Part shown: positions 43,841 through 54,025 of the stretch, in pieces | Position numbering within the stretch: position 1 is the stretch's first letter | Layout: every line of letters begins with the position of its first letter | Assembly: GCF_947495995.1 (NCBI RefSeq) | Contig: NZ_CANMAX010000005.1 | Location: forward strand, 62,001-126,000 | Length of the DNA stretch: 64,000 nucleotides | DNA from: an uncultured Tenacibaculum sp. | GTDB taxonomy: Bacteria > Bacteroidota > Bacteroidia > Flavobacteriales > Flavobacteriaceae | Direction: 5' to 3' | Notes under the pieces: model-generated | Seen by the model: the letters and a program-made list of their open reading frames with translations, nothing else | Database searches by the model: none | What the model was told of the DNA's origin: nothing | Made by a program: the position numbers and the translations under genes

Positions 43841-44812
43841 ATGCGCAATGTTATTTTCATAATTATCTTTTCTATTTTCTGCAATACCATTTTTGCGAAT
43901 AACGATGATTCTATTTTCATGAATTCAATTCCTATTCATTTCAAAAATGCACAAATCATTAATAAATATTCAACTCGAATTCCATTTAAACTTGTAGATA
44001 GACTTATTGTTATTGAAGGAAAAATTAAAGGGAAACAAGGAAACTTTATTATTGATACTGGTTCTGAAACTATGATTTTGAACAAAGTTCATTTTAAAAC
44101 GTATTCATTTGAAAAAGAAAAGAAAAATACTTCTGGAGTAATTAATTATGTTGATGATATTTTCGAAAAGAAAATAAAAAAGTTGTCACTAGGAGCAATT
44201 ACCTTTAAAAACAAAAGATCTGATATTATTGATTTATCTCACATCGAAAAGAGTAAAAAAATGAAACTCTTAGGAATAATCGGTTTTAGTACATTGAAAG
44301 ATTATGAAGTTTTTATAGACCTTTACTTAAATCAGATTACATTAACCAAAGTTGACCGTGATGGTAATACTTTAAATGATCATGTTTACTTAGAGAAGAT
44401 TGTTGATTCTATCAATTTTAAATTAAAAAAACATACAATTGTTTTAAATGGCTATATTGGTAACGAAGAAGTTGTATTCGGACTCGATTCTGGTGCTGAG
44501 TTTAATCAGTTAAATAAAAGAATCAATAAAAAAGCGTTGCGACATTTTTATCCAAAAAAACGTGTAAAATTAATGGGAGCGAGTAAAAAGAAAATTGAAG
44601 TTTTATACGGAAATTTGTTTCGAGTAAAACTAAATGACAATACTTTTTTTGGTCCGATGAAAACCATGCTTACCAATCTAAACAATATGAACAATGCTTT
44701 TGGCACAAAGTTAGATGGTATTTTAGGGTATGATTTCTTTGCCCAAAAAAGAGTAATTATTAATTACAAAAAGGAAAAACTTTATTTTATTAAATATCCT
44801 CTGGTTAGATAA
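43841..44812 (+). CDS. Exported retropepsin-like aspartic protease with two catalytic lobes
   Basis: 323 residues with a signal peptide (1 to about 19). Lobe 1 has D72-T-G in NFIIDTGSETMIL and closes with LLGIIGFSTLKDYEVFID. Lobe 2 has D216-S-G in VVFGLDSGAEFNQLN and closes with DGILGYDFFAQKRVIINYK. Each lobe carries its own catalytic Asp and flap-end motif, so one chain can form a pepsin-like active site instead of needing a dimer. The substrate is unknown and it is periplasmic or surface-located. A CBM48 protein gene starts 4 bases after the stop. Confidence 0.88.
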   Translation: MRNVIFIIIFSIFCNTIFANNDDSIFMNSIPIHFKNAQIINKYSTRIPFKLVDRLIVIEGKIKGKQGNFIIDTGSETMILNKVHFKTYSFEKEKKNTSGVINYVDDIFEKKIKKLSLGAITFKNKRSDIIDLSHIEKSKKMKLLGIIGFSTLKDYEVFIDLYLNQITLTKVDRDGNTLNDHVYLEKIVDSINFKLKKHTIVLNGYIGNEEVVFGLDSGAEFNQLNKRINKKALRHFYPKKRVKLMGASKKKIEVLYGNLFRVKLNDNTFFGPMKTMLTNLNNMNNAFGTKLDGILGYDFFAQKRVIINYKKEKLYFIKYPLVR

Positions 44813-44816
44813 CTCT

Positions 44817-45779
44817 ATGAAGAATGTATTCTACATCATTTTAATATTCATCAGTTTTATAAACTTTAATGCTTTTGCTCAAGAGAAAGCCATAAAAGGA
44901 TATAGAATTGAAGGAGACTATGTTGTTTTTACTTTTGACAAAAGAGATTATACAGAAGCTACCGACGAAAAAAATCAGAAAAGATTAGAGTTTGATGATT
45001 TTAATATTGAAAGTGTAGTAGTTGCCGGAAACTTCAATTCTTGGTCCAGAGATCGTTGGAAAATGACTAAAGTAAATACCAACATTTACGAATTAAGAAA
45101 AAAAATAGATGACTTTACTGATGATTTTAACTGGGAATTCAAATTTGTAATTAATAATAGCATTTGGGCAGAACCTAACGAAAGCGCAAACAATATTACT
45201 CTTGCAAAAGATGGTGATAAAAACTATTACACCTACAACTTTAAAATGTACAATGCATATCCTAGTAAAAATGGAAATGCTAAATTTAAACTCAAAGGCT
45301 TTCCTAATGCAAAGAAAGTTATCGTTGCCGGTTCTTTTAATAAATGGGATGAACAACTGTTTCAAATGAAAAAAACAGATAACGGATGGGAATTAAGGTT
45401 ACAGCTAAAACCTAATATTTACGAGTATCGATTTATTGTAGATGGAAATTGGATTGAAGATCCTGAAAACTCTAAAAAAGTCCCAAATGAATTTGGCGAA
45501 TACAATTCGTTAATTGATATCTCTGCAAGAGTTGAGTTTTTCTTAAAAGGTTTTAAAAACGCTGAAAAAGTAATACTGGCGGGATCTTTTAATAACTGGT
45601 CGGAAGGTTCTTATAAAATGACAAAAGTAAAACAAGGTTGGTTTTTCTCTACTGTTTTACAGTCAGGAAAACATCATTATAAGTTTATAGTAGATGGAGA
45701 GTGGAAAGTAGATCCATCAAACCCCGTTAAGGAATTTGATGGACATGGTAATATTAATTCTGTAAAAATGGTCAGGTAA
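44817..45779 (+). CDS. Exported protein with three glycogen-binding (CBM48/AMPK1-type) modules
   Basis: 320 residues, signal peptide 1 to about 21 (FNAFAQ). Three copies of the VxxAGSFNxW...Y.FxVDGxWxxDP pattern are visible at about 64-130, 150-225 and 233-318; the last two are the most complete and the first is looser. This is the isoamylase-N/AMPK glycogen-binding fold. No catalytic domain follows, so the protein is a pure carbohydrate-binding or adaptor protein. Tight coupling to the aspartic protease gene suggests a shared periplasmic or surface job, which is inference. Confidence 0.88.
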   Translation: MKNVFYIILIFISFINFNAFAQEKAIKGYRIEGDYVVFTFDKRDYTEATDEKNQKRLEFDDFNIESVVVAGNFNSWSRDRWKMTKVNTNIYELRKKIDDFTDDFNWEFKFVINNSIWAEPNESANNITLAKDGDKNYYTYNFKMYNAYPSKNGNAKFKLKGFPNAKKVIVAGSFNKWDEQLFQMKKTDNGWELRLQLKPNIYEYRFIVDGNWIEDPENSKKVPNEFGEYNSLIDISARVEFFLKGFKNAEKVILAGSFNNWSEGSYKMTKVKQGWFFSTVLQSGKHHYKFIVDGEWKVDPSNPVKEFDGHGNINSVKMVR

Positions 45780-47825
<2,046 letters not shown>

Positions 47826-47828
47826 TTA

Positions 47829-47850
47829 TTTGCTATGCATGCATAACAAA
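47829..47850. promoter_or_regulatory. TATGCATGCATA operator-like palindrome, copy 1
   Basis: A 22-bp palindrome with one mismatched pair is centred between 47839 and 47840. Its 12-bp core TATGCATGCATA is perfect and flanked by TTTG/CAAA. It lies about 22 bases before the reductase ATG. The same core occurs at 48840-48851. Confidence 0.6.
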
Positions 47851-47878
47851 TACAATATACATTTTTTAATAATACAAT

Positions 47879-48820
47879 TTATACAAAGCTATCTACAATT
47901 TCACTAATAGGTTTTATAGATGTTGTATATTCTATACTTGGTCCAGCTACCCATACAGTTTTGTATGTAGCTTTCATTGCTGCATTTTTTGTTGCTCTCA
48001 TTCCCATTGAAAAGCGAATCATCTTTACCCACTTTTTCAATTTTCTATTTTTGTTTAGTATTTTCTCAATCCAAGTTTCTTCAGTACCAATTTTCTGTAC
48101 ATAAGGTGTGTTAATCACTGTACATGGAGTTCCTGAAATTCTTTTGGTCATTATAATATCATCACTTCCGTAATCTACACAAGCTTGCTTATAATCTTGG
48201 TTAACTCCTGATTCTATTGATGCGATGAAAGGACTACCAACTGACACTCCTACTGCTCCATAAGATAACATTTCTTGTAATTGACTTTTGTTACCAACAC
48301 CTCCAGCGGATATTACTGGTAGTTTACAATTTTCATTTAACTCGGTAATTAAATCTTTTGGTGAAATATTACCTCTATGTCCACCAGCTTGATTATTAAC
48401 TGCAATTAAAGCATCAGCATTTAATGACTCTACTTTTTGTGCGAACTTTAAATCTGTTACATCACAAAACACCTTAATTCCGGCTTCGTGAGCCTTATTA
48501 ATTGTTTCTTCAGGACTTCCTAACGATGTAATAATAAAATCTACTCCTTCTTCACATAAAACTTTAAGTTGCTCTTTATACTTAACATTAGATTTATTAA
48601 CTATTAAATTAAATCCGAAAGAACCTCCTTCTACCTTATTGGCTTTTAATTCTTTAATCGCTTCTCTTAATTCATCTGTAGTTCTATAATTTAAAGCAGG
48701 AATACAACCCGCAACTCCAGATTTCATACCTTCTATAACCATTTTAGTATTTGAAACTAAAAACATTGGAGCAATAATAATCGGGTGTTTTATATTTAAT
48801 AATTCTGTTAGACTAGACAT
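47879..48820 (-). CDS. Nitronate monooxygenase (2-nitropropane dioxygenase-like)
   Basis: 313 residues, an FMN TIM barrel. Motifs are the N-terminal HPIIIAPM, the flavin/substrate loop AGGHRG, VISAGGVGN and GVSVGSPF. The enzyme class detoxifies propionate-3-nitronate, and relatives include other FMN oxidases and enoyl reductases. It sits 72 bases upstream of the dienoyl-CoA reductase gene on the same strand. Both have the palindromic operator, so they form a flavoenzyme pair under one regulator. Confidence 0.92.
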   Translation of the reverse strand: MSSLTELLNIKHPIIIAPMFLVSNTKMVIEGMKSGVAGCIPALNYRTTDELREAIKELKANKVEGGSFGFNLIVNKSNVKYKEQLKVLCEEGVDFIITSLGSPEETINKAHEAGIKVFCDVTDLKFAQKVESLNADALIAVNNQAGGHRGNISPKDLITELNENCKLPVISAGGVGNKSQLQEMLSYGAVGVSVGSPFIASIESGVNQDYKQACVDYGSDDIIMTKRISGTPCTVINTPYVQKIGTEETWIEKILNKNRKLKKWVKMIRFSMGMRATKNAAMKATYKTVWVAGPSIEYTTSIKPISEIVDSFV

Positions 48821-48830
48821 ATTTAATTTT

Positions 48831-48861
48831 TAAATTTATTATGCATGCATAATAATTGCAA
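48831..48861 (-). promoter_or_regulatory. Promoter with TATGCATGCATA palindrome in the spacer, copy 2
   Basis: On the - strand TTG (48859-48861) and TAAATTTA (48831-48838) are 20 bases apart, a plausible -33/-7 pair with one mismatch in the -7 box. The perfect 20-bp palindrome TTATTATGCATGCATAATAA (48836-48855) fills the spacer and overlaps the -7 box, the classical place for a repressor. Confidence 0.65.
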
Positions 48862-48915
48862 GATACTTTTATTTTTCGAATTTGTAAACCTTAACTTTCT
48901 TTTAATCTTATTTTC

Positions 48916-48947
48916 TTGTTACTTATTTTAATGAAAATATAAATTTG
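48916..48947 (+). promoter_or_regulatory. Promoter of the T9SS EEP-domain gene
   Basis: TTG at 48916-48918 and TAAATTTG at 48940-48947 are 21 bases apart, a full match to the Bacteroidota -33/-7 architecture. The ATG is 27 bases after the -7 box. Confidence 0.7.
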
Positions 48948-48973
48948 CTAACCTTTTTATAACAATAAAATAA

Positions 48974-50698
48974 ATGAATAAACTTTTATTAACCCTTTTA
49001 ATATTTGTCTGTACATTTAGTTATTCTCAATCTGCTCCAATTATTATTGATGGTAATTTTGAGGATTGGACTTCTAATCTAACTACGTTTACAGACACAA
49101 ATGAAACTCTTGATGGTATAGATTTACTAGAGTTTCAAGTTACAAATGATGCTGAATATTTATACTTAAGAATTAAAGCAAATAAAGAATTTGACTTAAC
49201 TGATGGTGATTTAATTCCGCATAATTTTTTCTTGTATTTAGATACTGATGACAATTCTACTACTGGATTTAAAGTACGCGATGATTATGGTGCTGAATTA
49301 GGTATTCAATTCGCAGATCGAATCTTATTCAATAACTTCACCAATACACCAAAAGCTCAGGTTAATTTTGCTGAAGTTGGTTTTAGATCTGCTCCAACTG
49401 TAACTTCAAAAGAATTTGAAATTGCAATACCAAGAGCAAGTATTCCTGATGGCGTAAATCCGTTATTTCCTTCTTCATCAGTTAAAATTTTATTCCGTAA
49501 CAGAGCAAATTTCGATTGGTTACCTAATTTGAATAATGTATTTACATACACTTTTGATGAAACTCCTGTAACTCCTTATCAGCCTATTGATATCAATAAA
49601 ACTGATGCTAACTTTATTAGAGTTGTTGCTTATAACACGAAATTAAATTCTTTACTAGACACGAATAAACTAGATGAATACGAACGTATTATTAAAGTTA
49701 TTCAACCTGATGTTATTGGTTTTGTTGAAAGTTCTGACACAACTGTAGAGTATATAAAATCTCTATTTGATAATTGGTTGCCTTTAGGAACTACAGATGG
49801 TTGGTATGTTAGAAAACACGGTGGAGAAGTTACCGTATCGAAATGGGAAATTTTACAAGAATGGGATTTAGATCGTCAGTTTCCTGTACTTATTGATTTA
49901 CCTGAGAGCTACGGAACAGATTTACTCTATACAAATGCACATTTGAATTGTTGTGGTGCAAATGATAGAAGACAAAGACAAGTTGATCAATACGCTGCTT
50001 TTGTTTTGGATGCGAAATCGCCTGGCGGACAAATTACGTTACCTAAAAATACACCAATTGTATATTCTGGTGATTTAAATTTAGTTGGACTTTCGAATCA
50101 ATTAGCAACTTTATTAACTGGACAAATTCAAAATATTGCTACTTACGGCTCTGGTGCTCCGTTAGATTGGGACGATACTGATTTTAAACATGATAATGCT
50201 TTACAAACAGATATTCCAATGGCGTATACTTGGAGATCAGATGGTTCTAATTTTCCTCCTGGAAAGTTAGATTTTATTATCTACTCTGATTATGTTTTAA
50301 ATGCTGAAAAAACATTTGTAATTCAAACTGAAGAAATGCCTAGTGATCGTTTAAGTTTATTTGGATTACAAGAATTTGACACAAGTGTAGCTTCTGATCA
50401 TTTTCCTGTTGTCGCTGATTTTTCTATTATAAATACTACTTTAAGTACAGAAGAAAACTTTTCGCTTACAAACAAAGTATTTCCGAATCCAACAAGTGAT
50501 CTTGTGAATATTCAATTGCGTTCTTTTGGTAATTATGATATCAAACTTTTTAATACAGTTGGAAATTTAGTACTTCATAAAAAAGAAAAATCTGACTTGA
50601 TTTCTTTTTCTACAAACTCACTTTCTAGTGGAATCTATCACTTAGTTATTAATGATAACGAAGGAAAAACTCAATTTATTAAAATAGTGAAGCAATAA
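48974..50698 (+). CDS. T9SS-secreted protein: carbohydrate-binding-like domain plus endonuclease/exonuclease/phosphatase domain
   Basis: 574 residues. The signal peptide (1 to about 18, TFSYSQ) is followed by a CBM9-like domain (about 20-195; IDGNFEDW, LYLRIKANKEFD and FFLYLDTDDNSTTG). An EEP nuclease/phosphatase domain (about 215-490) has FIRVVAYNTK, GFVES (metal Glu), TNAHLNCCG, YSGDLNLVG, KLDFIIYS and the terminal catalytic ASDHFPVVADF. The C-terminus has the type A sorting domain (KVFPNPTSDLVNIQL to the terminal KIVKQ). It is therefore a surface or extracellular hydrolase of DNA or phosphoesters. Confidence 0.92.
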   Translation: MNKLLLTLLIFVCTFSYSQSAPIIIDGNFEDWTSNLTTFTDTNETLDGIDLLEFQVTNDAEYLYLRIKANKEFDLTDGDLIPHNFFLYLDTDDNSTTGFKVRDDYGAELGIQFADRILFNNFTNTPKAQVNFAEVGFRSAPTVTSKEFEIAIPRASIPDGVNPLFPSSSVKILFRNRANFDWLPNLNNVFTYTFDETPVTPYQPIDINKTDANFIRVVAYNTKLNSLLDTNKLDEYERIIKVIQPDVIGFVESSDTTVEYIKSLFDNWLPLGTTDGWYVRKHGGEVTVSKWEILQEWDLDRQFPVLIDLPESYGTDLLYTNAHLNCCGANDRRQRQVDQYAAFVLDAKSPGGQITLPKNTPIVYSGDLNLVGLSNQLATLLTGQIQNIATYGSGAPLDWDDTDFKHDNALQTDIPMAYTWRSDGSNFPPGKLDFIIYSDYVLNAEKTFVIQTEEMPSDRLSLFGLQEFDTSVASDHFPVVADFSIINTTLSTEENFSLTNKVFPNPTSDLVNIQLRSFGNYDIKLFNTVGNLVLHKKEKSDLISFSTNSLSSGIYHLVINDNEGKTQFIKIVKQ

Positions 50699-50723
50699 CA
50701 CACTTCAACTTAAATAACATTCA

Positions 50724-50757
50724 AAAAAAAGTCAATCTGAATAGATTGACTTTTTTG
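50724..50757. terminator. Bidirectional terminator
   Basis: GTCAATCT and AGATTGAC form an 8-bp stem around GAAT, flanked by eight A and six T. It separates the convergent EEP and pirin genes. Confidence 0.9.
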
Positions 50758-50780
50758 ATTTTATAAGAATTGCTTCGGAT

Positions 50781-51503
50781 TTATATTTCCATAGGAACTT
50801 CTATAAATAATAATTCTGATGCAGTTTTCGCTTTTGTTGTAAACGATTTTGTTTGAGAAATACCAATAGCATCTCTGTCTGTACTTACTGTATCTTCAGT
50901 AAGAATTTCACCAGAAATATTCATAAGATATACTCCGTTTTGTTCTGATTTCAACTCATATGTAAATATTTCACCTTCGTCTAAATCAATTCTTGAAAGT
51001 TTCGCATTTTGATGCACTTTTAAACCATCAAAATTATCATCATCTGTAGAACTTACCAGAACTTGAAGTTTGTTTTTTCTGTCTTCAGGTTGAAACGTTT
51101 TTTGATTATATCTTGGTTTTACTCCTTCTTCATTAGGTATAATCCAAATTTGAAATAAACTTAAATACTTATCAGTAGTTCCATTCATTTCAGAATGATA
51201 AATTCCTGTACCTGCAGACATAACTTGAACTTCATTTGGATTTACATATAACCATTCATTCGAAGTATTGTCTTTATGTTTTAAAACACCACTTAACGGA
51301 ATTGTAATAATCTCCATATTTTGATGTGGATGAGTACTAAATCCCATACTCGGTGCAATTAAATCGTCGTTTAATACTCGTAGTGCACCGAAGTTCACTC
51401 GTTCAGGATTGTAAAAATTAGCAAAACTAAAAGAGTAATTTGCTTGTAACCAACCGTGATTTACAAAACCACGTGTATCTGCTGGAAATTTTACTAATTG
51501 CAT
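50781..51503 (-). CDS. Pirin family protein
   Basis: 240 residues, bicupin. The metal site is visible as THPHQNMEIIT (two His), a later IYHSEMNG (His and Glu), and the GVLKHKDN/PNEVQVMSAGTG strands of the pirin N-terminal cupin. Bacterial pirins such as YhhW act as quercetinases or redox-linked regulators. It is the last gene of a four-gene - strand operon and starts one base after the MarR stop. Confidence 0.95.
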   Translation of the reverse strand: MQLVKFPADTRGFVNHGWLQANYSFSFANFYNPERVNFGALRVLNDDLIAPSMGFSTHPHQNMEIITIPLSGVLKHKDNTSNEWLYVNPNEVQVMSAGTGIYHSEMNGTTDKYLSLFQIWIIPNEEGVKPRYNQKTFQPEDRKNKLQVLVSSTDDDNFDGLKVHQNAKLSRIDLDEGEIFTYELKSEQNGVYLMNISGEILTEDTVSTDRDAIGISQTKSFTTKAKTASELLFIEVPMEI

Positions 51504-51504
51504 A

Positions 51505-51945
51505 TTATCGAATTTTATCTAATAAATCACTTAATTGTTCCGCTTCTTCTTCAGAAAGTCTTTCTAGAAGGTTTAATGCGTTTATATTCTTGTCAATTTC
51601 AGAAAGTAACAGTAGTCCTTCTTCAGAAATAGCTACATATACTTCTCTTCTATCAACTTCTCCTTTACTTCTCAGAATAAGATTTTTCTCTACCAACTTA
51701 TCCATTAATCGAGTTGCATTAGGAGCACGTTCAACCATTCTATCTTTAACCAATTGAACTTTAATTTTATCTGCAGCTCCTCTTAAAATCCTAAGAATAT
51801 TATATTGTTGTGGAGATATTCCATAGGTTTTAAAAAACTCTACTTCCCTACTACTTATCCAATTGGCAGTATATTTAATATTGATAAAAGCTTTAAACTT
51901 ATTATTATCAAAAGTTGCGTTTATATCCTTTTTTATATCTCCCAT
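51505..51945 (-). CDS. MarR family transcriptional regulator
   Basis: 146 residues with the winged-helix core ISPQQYNILRILRGA, KDRMVERAPNATRLMDKLVEKNLI and the wing RSKGEVDRREVYVAISEEG. It would bind a palindrome as a dimer and release it on meeting a phenolic or electrophilic compound. It lies inside the operon it probably controls, between the pirin and FMN-reductase genes. The 18-bp palindrome at 52861-52878 in the operon promoter is the natural candidate site. Confidence 0.95.
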   Translation of the reverse strand: MGDIKKDINATFDNNKFKAFINIKYTANWISSREVEFFKTYGISPQQYNILRILRGAADKIKVQLVKDRMVERAPNATRLMDKLVEKNLILRSKGEVDRREVYVAISEEGLLLLSEIDKNINALNLLERLSEEEAEQLSDLLDKIR

Positions 51946-51951
51946 AAGCTA

Positions 51952-52482
51952 TTATAATACTGCTTCTAAATCTTGAACTGCTACAGATAATTCTTTTAAT
52001 AAATCTTCATTTACCAATTTACCATCTTTAAAATTATCGTTGAAAGAAGGTAAACTAAAGCTTCCTTTTATATCTGCTCCAAAATGAGGGAAACTATTTA
52101 AAGCTGTGTTTAATACAGTTGCTCCTCCTCTACCTCCAGGTGAAGTTGCTAAAACTAATACTGGCTTATTCTTAAATACAGTTTTATCTTTTCTAGATAC
52201 CCAATCTAAAAGATTTTTAAACGCTGCAGTATAACTACCGTTATGTTCTGCTAAAGAAATTATAATAGCATCGCTATTCGCTAATTCATCATTAAACTGA
52301 ACTGCAGCTTCTGGAAACTCACCGGCTAATTCTACATCTATACTATAAAGTGGCAATTCGTAATCGTTTAGATCTAATACTTTATACTCGTTGTTTGTTA
52401 ATAAACTTGCAGCAAATGTTGCTAGTTCTTTATTTATTGAATTTTTACTGTTACTACCTGCAAAAGCTACTACTTTACCCAT
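51952..52482 (-). CDS. NADPH-dependent FMN reductase (flavodoxin-like)
   Basis: 176 residues with a flavodoxin fold: phosphate loop AGSNSKNSINKELA, IISLAEHNGSYTAAFKNLLDWVS and VLATSPGGRGG, the pattern of YieF/ChrR-type quinone and azo reductases. It reduces quinones or other electrophiles with two electrons. Its start overlaps the DoxX gene by 13 bases, and the MarR gene follows 6 bases later. Confidence 0.94.
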   Translation of the reverse strand: MGKVVAFAGSNSKNSINKELATFAASLLTNNEYKVLDLNDYELPLYSIDVELAGEFPEAAVQFNDELANSDAIIISLAEHNGSYTAAFKNLLDWVSRKDKTVFKNKPVLVLATSPGGRGGATVLNTALNSFPHFGADIKGSFSLPSFNDNFKDGKLVNEDLLKELSVAVQDLEAVL

Positions 52483-52829
52483 CTTTTTTTGTTGAAATTA
52501 TATGAAATTAATACTAATACGAAACCTATTGCTGCCAACATTTGTTGACCGTCTTTTATCATTACATGTGCAAAAAATGCTAATACTGTATTGAAAAAGA
52601 AACCTGCATATGCCCACTCTTTTAAAGATCTATTATTTATAAACCAAATAGTAGCTAATCCTAAAAGTTTAACCACTGCTAGAGGATAAATAATATATGT
52701 TGGATATCCCATTCCTTCAAAAGCTTTAACGATATGCTCGTGATTGAAAAAATACATACCAGCAGAAAACAACATTAATAATGTTAAGAGTACTGTTGAT
52801 ATATAAAATATGATTTGATTTTTCTTCAT
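52470..52829 (-). CDS. DoxX-like family membrane protein
   Basis: 119 residues with four transmembrane helices and the DoxX-like_2 features FSAGMYFFNHEHIVKAFEGMGYPTYIIYPLA and KLLGLATIW. DoxX-type proteins are linked to redox or thiol stress and quinone metabolism. It is the first gene of the DoxX/FMN-reductase/MarR/pirin operon, overlapping the second by 13 bases. Confidence 0.9.
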   Translation of the reverse strand: MKKNQIIFYISTVLLTLLMLFSAGMYFFNHEHIVKAFEGMGYPTYIIYPLAVVKLLGLATIWFINNRSLKEWAYAGFFFNTVLAFFAHVMIKDGQQMLAAIGFVLVLISYNFNKKRWVK

Positions 52830-52847
52830 AATTAAAATTTTACACTA

Positions 52848-52878
52848 CAAAGATATAAAATATTTTCCATGGAAAATA
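52848..52878 (-). promoter_or_regulatory. DoxX operon promoter with adjacent palindromic operator
   Basis: TATCTTTG on the - strand (52848-52855) is an exact -7 box, 18 bases before the DoxX ATG. The perfect 18-bp palindrome TATTTTCCATGGAAAATA (52861-52878) lies 5 bases upstream of it, in the -33/-7 spacer. A dimer bound there would block RNA polymerase. Confidence 0.65.
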
Positions 52879-52922
52879 AATTTTAATATTGATTTATTCA
52901 ATGGTATAATATGAAAAAGTTA

Positions 52923-52930
52923 TACATTTG
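52923..52930 (+). promoter_or_regulatory. -7 box of the MarR-GNAT gene
   Basis: TACATTTG fits TAnnTTTG exactly, 31 bases before the ATG at 52962. An in-frame ATG at 52911 would lie upstream of this box, which supports the later start. Confidence 0.55.
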
Positions 52931-52961
52931 TATAAGTACTTATATATTTACATATATTAAT

Positions 52962-53915
52962 ATGGATGCATTACAAGGAATTGGAGCTGTTGGTATTGGT
53001 TCTAGATTAAAAAGACTTAGTGAATACATGATGAAAGAAACTCAAGTAGTTTACGATCATTTTGGTTTTGATTTCGATCCTTACCTCTTTCCTACGTTTA
53101 AAGTTATACAACACAAAGATGAGGTTACAAATACCGAGATCAATCAGAGTTTGCAAACTTCACAGCCAGCAACAACTCAGGTAATTAATAAACTAGAAAA
53201 AAAAGGATTAATAGTTCTAAAAGAACATCCTTCAGATAAACGAAAAAAATTAATTTCTCTTTCTGAAAAAGGAAAACAATTAGCTGAAAATATTCAGCCA
53301 TTATGGAGAAGTATTGAACATACAATTAAGGTGTATACGAGAATTACATCAGATTCTTTAATTGAACATATAAATAAACTAGAAAAGAAATTCACTCAAA
53401 AAAAATTCAGCGAAGCAATTATGGAACATTACATAGCAAATAATAAAAAGCAACTTGAAATTGTAAACTTTTCTGAAGAGTTTGCAAAACATTTTTATGA
53501 TTTGAATATAGAGTGGTTGCAAACATATTTTTATGTTGAACCATTTGATGAAGAAGTATTAGGAAAACCTAAGCAATATATTATAGATAAAGGCGGACAT
53601 ATATTCTTTGCCAAATTAAATGATGAAATTGTTGGAACGGTTGCATTAATGCCTCTTGATGATAAAGGTACTTTTGAATTAACAAAAATGGCGGTTTCTC
53701 CTGAACATAGAGGTCATAAAATTGGTCAGCAATTAATTACAAAATGTATTGATTTTGCTAAAGAGGAGAATTTTAGCACACTACTACTCTACTCTAATAC
53801 TTTATTAGAAAATGCAATTTATATCTATCGAAAATATGGTTTTGTAGAAGTACCTTTAGAAGCAAACTCTCCTTATAAACGTAGTGATATAAAAATGGTT
53901 TACAAAGGATTGTAA
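52962..53915 (+). CDS. MarR-GNAT fusion: winged-helix regulator with N-acetyltransferase domain
   Basis: 317 residues from ATG at 52962 (MDALQGIGAVGIGSRLKRL). The MarR half (to about 145) has the recognition region TNTEINQSLQTSQPATTQVI and wing HPSDKRKKLISLSEKG. The GNAT half (about 160-317) has the acetyl-CoA loop MAVSPEHRGHKIGQQLI and the ending IYIYRKYGFVEVPLE. Such fusions are known, but their acetyl acceptors mostly are not. It is divergent from the DoxX operon and could also be the protein that reads the palindrome between them. Confidence 0.93.
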   Translation: MDALQGIGAVGIGSRLKRLSEYMMKETQVVYDHFGFDFDPYLFPTFKVIQHKDEVTNTEINQSLQTSQPATTQVINKLEKKGLIVLKEHPSDKRKKLISLSEKGKQLAENIQPLWRSIEHTIKVYTRITSDSLIEHINKLEKKFTQKKFSEAIMEHYIANNKKQLEIVNFSEEFAKHFYDLNIEWLQTYFYVEPFDEEVLGKPKQYIIDKGGHIFFAKLNDEIVGTVALMPLDDKGTFELTKMAVSPEHRGHKIGQQLITKCIDFAKEENFSTLLLYSNTLLENAIYIYRKYGFVEVPLEANSPYKRSDIKMVYKGL

Positions 53916-53987
53916 TTTAACTATAACGGTAAAGTAATTATACTTTAAAATTTTAAATAAGTTAAGGTCTAAATCATTCATAATAGC

Positions 53988-53995
53988 TAGTTTTG
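53988..53995 (+). promoter_or_regulatory. -7 box of the EamA transporter gene
   Basis: TAGTTTTG matches TAnnTTTG, 30 bases before the ATG at 54026. No clear -33 TTG. Confidence 0.5.
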
Positions 53996-54025
53996 CAGAC
54001 TTCAATGTAAAATATAGTAACGCAC

